Source of the DNA: Burkholderiales bacterium
Lineage (GTDB): Bacteria > Pseudomonadota > Gammaproteobacteria > Burkholderiales > SG8-39
Length of the DNA: 5,748 nucleotides
Reading direction: 5' to 3'
Assembly (NCBI GenBank): GCA_016649475.1
Contig: JAENXP010000187.1
Span: forward strand, 1 to 5,748
The translations under genes and the position numbers were made by a program. Below are positions 1 to 5,748 of the stretch, in pieces (the stretch's first letter is position 1; every line of letters starts with the position of its first letter). Below the pieces are notes generated by a model that worked only from the letters and a program-made list of their open reading frames with translations, was not told where the DNA came from and searched no databases.

Positions 1-6
1 ACTAAC

Positions 7-270
7 ATGGGAACATTCAACGCGGAGGCCATGGCGCAGCGGATTGCGCGGAACGTCATGGATTTGAACTCGGACGCGATAACGTGGGACCAATTTAAAC
101 AACGCTATCGCGCTACGCCGGATTTGGTCGCACGGGGCGAATCGGATATCGCACCCACCGATTTCGAACGCCGGTACAGGCAGGTGCAGGAACATCTGGG
201 CCGGTTATTGCAGGACCGTAGCGCACTAGGCGTCGAGGCTAGTACCGTCCTTCGGTGTATCAATAAGTAG
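7..270 (+). CDS. Small hypothetical protein (87 aa), possibly 5'-truncated
   Basis: I do not recognise this protein. The frame encodes 87 residues and is rich in charged residues and Gln (for example WDQFKQRYRATP near residues 27-38 and DFERRYRQVQEHL near 52-64). It looks soluble and mainly helical, with no signal peptide, membrane segment or metal-binding motif. Only six bases precede the ATG at position 7, and they stay open in frame, so the true start may lie outside the window. An internal ATG at 31 follows a GGAGG only two bases away, which is too close to be a convincing ribosome binding site. By my count 102 of the first 180 bases are G or C (57%), lower than the strongly GC-rich genes to the right. 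This suggests a different origin or weaker codon bias. It is the only plausible plus-strand gene and converges on the exporter gene. Whether it is expressed is uncertain. Confidence 0.45.
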   Translation: MGTFNAEAMAQRIARNVMDLNSDAITWDQFKQRYRATPDLVARGESDIAPTDFERRYRQVQEHLGRLLQDRSALGVEASTVLRCINK

Positions 271-284
271 ATGCAGTGCGCTGA

Positions 285-326
285 GGGGTCGGGTTGGGGC
301 TTCCAGCAATCCGTGAAGCTGACCCC
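285..326. repeat. Nested inverted repeats between convergent genes
   Basis: Two inverted repeats are nested in the 87-base gap between the small plus-strand frame and the exporter stop codon. The outer arms are GGGGTC (285-290) and GACCCC (321-326). The inner arms are GCTTC (299-303) and GAAGC (315-319). Together they could fold into a hairpin with an unequal internal loop. The position between two converging stop codons suits a bidirectional terminator. However, no T-run follows on either strand, so it is not a classical intrinsic terminator. The rest of the 271-357 gap holds nothing I can identify. Confidence 0.3.
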
Positions 327-357
327 CGCGTAGCAAATCAACGGGCCGCAAGCGCCC

Positions 358-1998
358 TCAATCTGAAGCCGCGTCGCCGGCCGTCGGAAACGCATCCCGC
401 GAAGTTGTGCCTATCAGGCGCGAGATCCGGATCGCGACGCCCGGCCGCTGAAATTGTCCGATACGCTCCTGAATCTGCCGGTCCGTGACGGTCATGCGGG
501 TGCGCAGGCGTACGTATTCCGCCCACGACGTGATGATGAAACGCTCGACGAAACGCCCATCCTCGCCGAGATCACGAAAGACCCGCCAATTGCTCGCGCC
601 GTTGCGGCGCCGCGTGGGTTCGATCGTCTGTATGGCGCCGAGGAATGCTTCCCGGCTTTCCGGATTGATCTGGTATTCGACCTGAATCAACACCGGTCCG
701 TCGTCGGGCAGGGGCTCGACTGCGATGGCGAGGTCCGGCAGCTGCAGGCTGGGCGTGACATCCGCCTCGTCGCCCATCCTGACCCGCACGCGGTAGCTCA
801 GCGCAAGCAGCACGAGCATTGTGCCCGCCGCGACGGTAAGCGCCACGCGCGTACCTTCGGAGCTGGCCAACCAGCCCCAGAGTACGCTCCCCAGTGCGAG
901 GCTCGTCTGCATGGCCACAAGGCCCATCGCCACGGCGCGCGCCCGCACCCAGGCCGGCGCGGTGCTCTGTATGCCCGCCGACAGGCTTGCGAGGACGGAA
1001 ACCCAGGCTACCCCCGCCGCGCACGCGCTCACCAGCGCAATGGCCGTGGTATGCGTCGCGGCGATGAGCAGCGTGGCAATCGTCCACAGGACGACACCCG
1101 CGGTGACTACGGTATTAAGCGATACGCGATGCAGTTGGCGCGGTATGGACAAGGCGCCAATGATCGCGCCGGTGCCGAAGCTCGCGAACAACAGGCCGAA
1201 ACCGCCGGCGCCGAGTCCGAGTTGATCGCGCGCAATGACCGGCAGCAGCGCCCACAGCGCGCTCGCGCATATGCAGAAGCTCAGGTTGCGGACCAATAGT
1301 GCCAACATGGGCGGCGAGTGCCTGGCGTAGCGCAGTCCGCTCAGGATGCCGGACAGCAGCGTTTCCGGGACGCCAGGAATGAATCGCGGCGCGCTTTGCC
1401 AGCCGCGCACGGCGACGATCATCACCAGGAAGAACAATGCGCTGGCGAGCAGGGCGCTGCCCGAGCCCACCCAGGCCGCCAGTGCGCCGGCGAGCGCAGG
1501 TCCGACGGCACGCGCGAGGTTGAACGCAACAGCGCCCAAACCAAGCGCGCGCGGCAGGTCGGCACGAGTCACCAGATCGTTGATGCTCGCCTGCTGCGCC
1601 GGCAGGTAGAGAGTGAAACCGGCACCGATCACAAAGGTGCCAGCGAGCAAGGCTGCGGGGCCAAGCAGGCCAAGCATCGCGCCGACGCCGAGTGCCGCAG
1701 TGGCCGCCAGCAGGATAAGCTGCGTCACCAAAATGATCTTGCGCCGGTCGACGATGTCCGCCAGCGAGCCGGCAAGCAAGCCGAACAGGAGGGACGGTGC
1801 GGTGCTTGCGGTCTGCACCAGCGCAACCATGAGCGCGGACGGCGTCAGCGTCGCCATCAGCCATGCCGCCACGGTCGCCTGCATCGTGTACCCCAGCGCA
1901 ACGGCGACCGAGCCGACGTAGAAGCGCCGGAACGAGACATGCCGAAGAGGCGAAGTCTCGAACATTCGTGCGAAAAGCCGGGTGGCGCGATTGGTCAA
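358..1998 (-). CDS. MFS exporter, EntS-like MFS_3 type with C-terminal ABM-like domain
   Basis: This 546-residue inner-membrane protein is a probable proton-driven efflux transporter of the major facilitator superfamily. About twelve hydrophobic segments fall between residues 27 and 402, with a hydrophilic break near 199-228 separating the two six-helix halves. The loop between helices 2 and 3 has an MFS motif A (GSLADIVDRRK, residues 77-87). Helix 1 carries TMQATVAAWLM, typical of the MFS_3 (PF05977) group that includes the enterobactin exporter EntS. After the last helix, residues about 435-530 form a soluble alpha/beta segment (VLIQVEYQINPE, WRVFRDLGEDGRFVERFII) resembling an antibiotic-biosynthesis-monooxygenase (ABM) fold. 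This tail recurs in long MFS_3 members. The start is uncertain. TTG at 1998 gives 546 residues and ATG at 1965 gives 535, and neither has a good ribosome binding site. The family's usual N-terminus (MFETSPLRHVSFRRF) fits the ATG well. The substrate is unknown. Confidence 0.93.
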   Translation of the reverse strand: MTNRATRLFARMFETSPLRHVSFRRFYVGSVAVALGYTMQATVAAWLMATLTPSALMVALVQTASTAPSLLFGLLAGSLADIVDRRKIILVTQLILLAATAALGVGAMLGLLGPAALLAGTFVIGAGFTLYLPAQQASINDLVTRADLPRALGLGAVAFNLARAVGPALAGALAAWVGSGSALLASALFFLVMIVAVRGWQSAPRFIPGVPETLLSGILSGLRYARHSPPMLALLVRNLSFCICASALWALLPVIARDQLGLGAGGFGLLFASFGTGAIIGALSIPRQLHRVSLNTVVTAGVVLWTIATLLIAATHTTAIALVSACAAGVAWVSVLASLSAGIQSTAPAWVRARAVAMGLVAMQTSLALGSVLWGWLASSEGTRVALTVAAGTMLVLLALSYRVRVRMGDEADVTPSLQLPDLAIAVEPLPDDGPVLIQVEYQINPESREAFLGAIQTIEPTRRRNGASNWRVFRDLGEDGRFVERFIITSWAEYVRLRTRMTVTDRQIQERIGQFQRPGVAIRISRLIGTTSRDAFPTAGDAASD

Positions 1999-2045
1999 AG
2001 GATAGGCGGATTCATTCTTCCGCGCAGTCGCAACCTATTCGGTAT

Positions 2046-2084
2046 CCCGGACTGCCCGCGCGGATTCGGTTGCAGTGGTCCGGG
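2046..2084. repeat. Inverted repeat downstream of the dehydratase gene
   Basis: Perfect seven-base arms CCCGGAC (2046-2052) and GTCCGGG (2078-2084) are separated by 25 bases. Extra pairing inside is possible (TGC at 2053-2055 with GCA at 2072-2074). It begins about 14 bases past the dehydratase stop codon, in the 100-base gap before the exporter. It may end or attenuate transcription between the two genes. No T-run follows the stem on the minus strand, so a standard intrinsic terminator is not supported. I see no convincing promoter in the gap. Confidence 0.35.
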
Positions 2085-2098
2085 GGCAGGCATCCGCC

Positions 2099-3823
<1,725 letters not shown>

Positions 3824-3830
3824 TTTGATT

Positions 3831-3836
3831 TCCTTT
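3831..3836 (-). promoter_or_regulatory. Ribosome binding site deciding the TTG start of the dehydratase
   Basis: On the minus strand AAAGGA lies seven bases before the TTG codon at 3823. This spacing is near ideal, and the encoded N-terminus ([16 protein letters not shown]) aligns with known family members. Together these settle the TTG as the start, although it is a rare codon. Confidence 0.75.
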
Positions 3837-3893
3837 GCGTTCAGGTCAAATCGCGCGGCGCTGCGGCCGGGCAGTTGGCGTCTGTTCTTCTCT

Positions 3894-3899
3894 ATTGTA
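3894..3899 (-). promoter_or_regulatory. Possible -10 element (TACAAT) before the dehydratase
   Basis: In the 87-base gap between carbonic anhydrase and dehydratase the minus strand reads TACAAT, a good -10 match in an otherwise GC-rich stretch, about 70 bases before the TTG start. No TTGACA-like -35 stands 16-18 bases upstream (that region is the end of the carbonic anhydrase gene), and there is no extended -10 TGn. It may be a weak or activator-dependent promoter, or chance. Confidence 0.25.
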
Positions 3900-3910
3900 T
3901 CCGCAACCTA

Positions 3911-4561
3911 TCAGGGTGCGGCCTGGCGAACCAGCGGGCTGAAAGTCGCCGATTCGGCCGAATAGGCGAGCAGTTCCCCGGTCTCGATATCAAAATGCCA
4001 GCCGTGAAGTTCGAGCGCGTTGTTGTCGACGCGTTCGCGTATCCATGGAAACGACAGCAGATTTTCCAGGGAAATCAGTAGCGCCGCCTGTTCGCAGGCC
4101 CTCGCCTGAACCGCGGGCGGCTTCTGCGGCAGTTCGCGCAACACCTGTTCCCGCGCGCGCCTGGCGATGCCTACCCAGGCACCGATGAATTCGTAGTTGT
4201 TCGCGCTGATGCCTTCGCCCTCCATCAGCGCCTGGATGCCGCCGCAGCTGGAGTGCCCCAGAACGATGATGTGCTCCACACCCAGGTTCTTGACGGCGAA
4301 CTCTATCGCGGCCCGGATGCCGGGCGCTTCGGAGTCGTCGCGGTAGGGCGGAACGAGGTTCGCCACATTGCGCACTACGAAGAGATCGCCGGGATCGGCG
4401 CCGGTGAGCATGGCGGGGTCGACGCGGGAATCGCAGCAGGAGATCACCAGCGCGCGCGGACGCTGGCCGCGGCGCAGTCGCGAGAACACGCTTTGCTCGT
4501 CGCGGAAGTACTTCTCCTGGAAGCGCTCAAAGCCGGCGATGAATTTGGCGATGTCTTTCAT
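3911..4561 (-). CDS. Beta-class carbonic anhydrase (CynT-like)
   Basis: This 216-residue zinc enzyme interconverts CO2 and bicarbonate in the cytosol, supplying bicarbonate for carboxylases or retaining CO2. The beta-class signature is complete. The zinc ligands are Cys42 (in SCCDSRVDP), His103 and Cys106 (in GHSSCGG), and the Asp44-Arg46 dyad is intact. GDLFVVRNVANLVPPY (58-73) is the standard active-site strand. Length matches E. coli CynT and Can (about 220). The N-terminal FIAGFERFQEKYF and the C-terminal LELHGWHFDIETGELLAY read closer to CynT than to Can. No cyanase gene (cynS) is visible, so a cyanate role is unsupported. Cys43 replaces the more usual Ser in the CxDSR motif and gives two adjacent cysteines. 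The ATG start is backed by AGGAG eight bases upstream. It follows otsB by 114 bases in the same direction, and a shared transcript is possible but not shown. Confidence 0.96.
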   Translation of the reverse strand: MKDIAKFIAGFERFQEKYFRDEQSVFSRLRRGQRPRALVISCCDSRVDPAMLTGADPGDLFVVRNVANLVPPYRDDSEAPGIRAAIEFAVKNLGVEHIIVLGHSSCGGIQALMEGEGISANNYEFIGAWVGIARRAREQVLRELPQKPPAVQARACEQAALLISLENLLSFPWIRERVDNNALELHGWHFDIETGELLAYSAESATFSPLVRQAAP

Positions 4562-4569
4562 GGGAGATA

Positions 4570-4574
4570 CTCCT
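4570..4574 (-). promoter_or_regulatory. Ribosome binding site of the carbonic anhydrase
   Basis: The minus strand reads AGGAG eight bases before the ATG at 4561, a strong Shine-Dalgarno match that supports this start codon. Confidence 0.75.
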
Positions 4575-4610
4575 GGGAATCCGCAAGTACCATCCTGTTA
4601 CGGTCGGGTC

Positions 4611-4651
4611 CTGGCGAGCGGGGGGTATGCATCATCTCGTCCTGTCGCCAG
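4611..4651. repeat. Inverted repeat between otsB and carbonic anhydrase
   Basis: Seven-base arms CTGGCGA (4611-4617) and TCGCCAG (4645-4651) flank a 27-base loop in the 114-base gap after otsB. It could be part of an otsB transcript end or the leader of the carbonic anhydrase mRNA. There is no T-run and the loop is long, so chance in GC-rich DNA is a real alternative. The remainder of the gap shows no promoter I would defend. Confidence 0.2.
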
Positions 4652-4675
4652 CAGTCGATCGCCGCTCAAGGCCGT

Positions 4676-5428
4676 CTATGACTGTTGCGCAAGGGCGGCC
4701 AGTAGCCAGCGCCTTACCGCCGCCACATCGGGCAGGCGGAAACGGGCGCAGCTGGCGCCCTTGCCGACCTTGACGGAGACGCCGTCCAGCTTGTTCACCT
4801 CGGCGAAGCCGTGTTCGTCGTTGCGGTCGTCGCCGATGAATACAGGGCGCCGCCCCGCGAACGGCGCTTCCTGCAGATATGCGGCAATGGCCGTGCCCTT
4901 GTCTACACCTGCGGGCTTGATTTCCGCCACGCGCCTGCCGCGCTGCACTTCGAGCCCCGCGCCGGCGCCGGCCGCCAGCTGCGCCATGAGGCGATGCGCA
5001 TAGGACGCCAGTTGCGGCGCCAGCCTGTAATGCAGCGCCAGGGTCAGTCCCTTGTCCTCCAGCAGCAGGCCGGGATGGCGCGCCAGAACCGGCGCCAGCG
5101 CCGCCTTGATGGTGGACTTGGCCGCGGGCGGCGCAGTGTTTGTCCACAGTCGTCCTGACGCGTCGCGGCGTTCGAGGCCGTGCTGTCCGGCCACAGGCAA
5201 TTGCAGCTTGCCGAGGCGCTGGTCCAGGAAGCGCACGGCGCGGCCGCTCACCAGCGCCACCGCGCCGCCGCTTGCCTGTTGCAGGCGCGATATCAGATCG
5301 AGCAGCGCGGTGTCTACATGAACGGCGTCAGGCGTGTCGGCGATATCGATCAGGGTTCCGTCGACGTCGAGAAAATACGCCCAGTCCAGGCCGGGAGCGG
5401 GAGGGCGGTTGAGACGCGCCGTGCTCAC
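4676..5428 (-). CDS. otsB: Trehalose-6-phosphate phosphatase
   Basis: This cytosolic 250-residue HAD-superfamily phosphatase removes the phosphate from trehalose-6-phosphate to release trehalose, the second step of the OtsA-OtsB pathway. All HAD motifs are present. DVDGT (21-25) carries the nucleophile Asp21 and acid/base Asp23. VSGR (60-63) is motif II, and Lys171 in EIKPAGVDKG is the motif III lysine. GDDRND (199-204) holds the Mg2+-binding aspartates. The length is near the E. coli enzyme (266). I chose the GTG at 5428. It lies about 20 residues before the nucleophile, as in the family, and overlaps the otsA stop as GTGA, a usual arrangement for translational coupling. A GGAGG lies just one base before this GTG, too close for an ideal site, so coupling to otsA translation probably matters. 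A longer frame to 5611 only reads through otsA in another frame. Confidence 0.95.
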   Translation of the reverse strand: MSTARLNRPPAPGLDWAYFLDVDGTLIDIADTPDAVHVDTALLDLISRLQQASGGAVALVSGRAVRFLDQRLGKLQLPVAGQHGLERRDASGRLWTNTAPPAAKSTIKAALAPVLARHPGLLLEDKGLTLALHYRLAPQLASYAHRLMAQLAAGAGAGLEVQRGRRVAEIKPAGVDKGTAIAAYLQEAPFAGRRPVFIGDDRNDEHGFAEVNKLDGVSVKVGKGASCARFRLPDVAAVRRWLLAALAQQS

Positions 5429-5748
5429 GCCTCCGCGCGTCCGGTCTTCACGATCAGGCGATCGCGACGGCGCATCGCTGCTGCATCGAGCAGCATGCGG
5501 CCGGCCCAGCGAAACACATTGAACTCGGCCACCAGTCCGCGCATCAGGCGCATGCGGTCGCGCTGTTCTTCCGCCGGCATATTCAGCGCCAGGTGCAGGG
5601 CAGCCGCGCACTGGTCGGCGTCGTAGGGATTGACGATCAGGGCCTCGGGCAGCTCGCGCGCGGCACCGGTAAATTGGGACAGGATGAGAACGCCGCAGTC
5701 ATCGTCGCGGGCCGCGACAAATTCCTTCGCCACCAGGTTCATGCCGTC
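5425..5748 (-). CDS. otsA: Trehalose-6-phosphate synthase, C-terminal part (cut by window edge)
   Basis: These are the last 107 residues of a GT20 glycosyltransferase that joins UDP-glucose and glucose-6-phosphate into trehalose-6-phosphate. The fragment opens with [11 protein letters not shown], the family signature whose Asp and Glu (first and ninth residues here) bind the donor sugar nucleotide in E. coli OtsA. It continues with [33 protein letters not shown], very like the E. coli protein. The reading frame is open to the right edge at 5748, so roughly three quarters of the gene (E. coli OtsA has 474 residues) lies outside. The C-terminal tail ends shortly after the last helix and is shorter than in E. 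coli. The stop codon overlaps the otsB start by four bases, so the two form one transcription unit with otsA first. Confidence 0.96.
   Translation of the reverse strand, partial: DGMNLVAKEFVAARDDDCGVLILSQFTGAARELPEALIVNPYDADQCAAALHLALNMPAEEQRDRMRLMRGLVAEFNVFRWAGRMLLDAAAMRRRDRLIVKTGRAEA

Noticed and set aside
4562..4675. Four CAGGA copies on the minus strand between otsB and carbonic anhydrase, considered as regulator-binding repeats
   Set aside because: The spacing is irregular (22, 16 and 31 bases), the flanks differ, and one copy is simply the ribosome binding site.
4676..5611. Longer otsB reading frame with 61 additional N-terminal residues
   Set aside because: The extra part overlaps the well-conserved otsA C-terminus in another frame and has an Arg/Pro/Ala-rich composition unlike any OtsB N-terminus. 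The GTG at 5428 gives the family-typical length.

Overview
The window reads as ordinary chromosome from a GC-rich proteobacterium. A betaproteobacterium is my best guess from how the proteins read, but nothing here fixes the lineage. I recognise five protein genes, all on the minus strand. A sixth, small plus-strand reading frame of unknown function lies at the left edge. I see no tRNA, rRNA, CRISPR array, insertion sequence or attachment site, and no gene-free stretch longer than about 115 bases.

Following transcription from the right edge leftwards, the order is as follows. (1) The C-terminal 107 residues of trehalose-6-phosphate synthase (otsA), cut by the window edge. (2) Trehalose-6-phosphate phosphatase (otsB), whose GTG start overlaps the otsA stop by four bases. 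(3) A 114-base gap, then a beta-class carbonic anhydrase of the CynT type. (4) An 87-base gap, then an IlvD/Edd-family [2Fe-2S] sugar-acid dehydratase that closely resembles L-arabonate dehydratase and starts at TTG behind a clear ribosome binding site. (5) A 100-base gap holding an inverted repeat, then an MFS exporter of the EntS-like MFS_3 type with an extra C-terminal ABM-like domain. The exporter gene converges on the small plus-strand frame across an 87-base gap with two nested inverted repeats.

OtsA and OtsB form a clear two-step pathway: UDP-glucose plus glucose-6-phosphate gives trehalose-6-phosphate, then trehalose. This is typically an osmotic or desiccation stress response. The other three genes share only orientation with them. 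The gaps are long enough for separate promoters, and no biochemical link between carbonic anhydrase, a sugar-acid dehydratase and the exporter is evident. I looked for a novel system and did not find one. The items worth a second look are the unidentified left-edge frame, the orphan dehydratase with unknown substrate, and the exporter's fused soluble domain.
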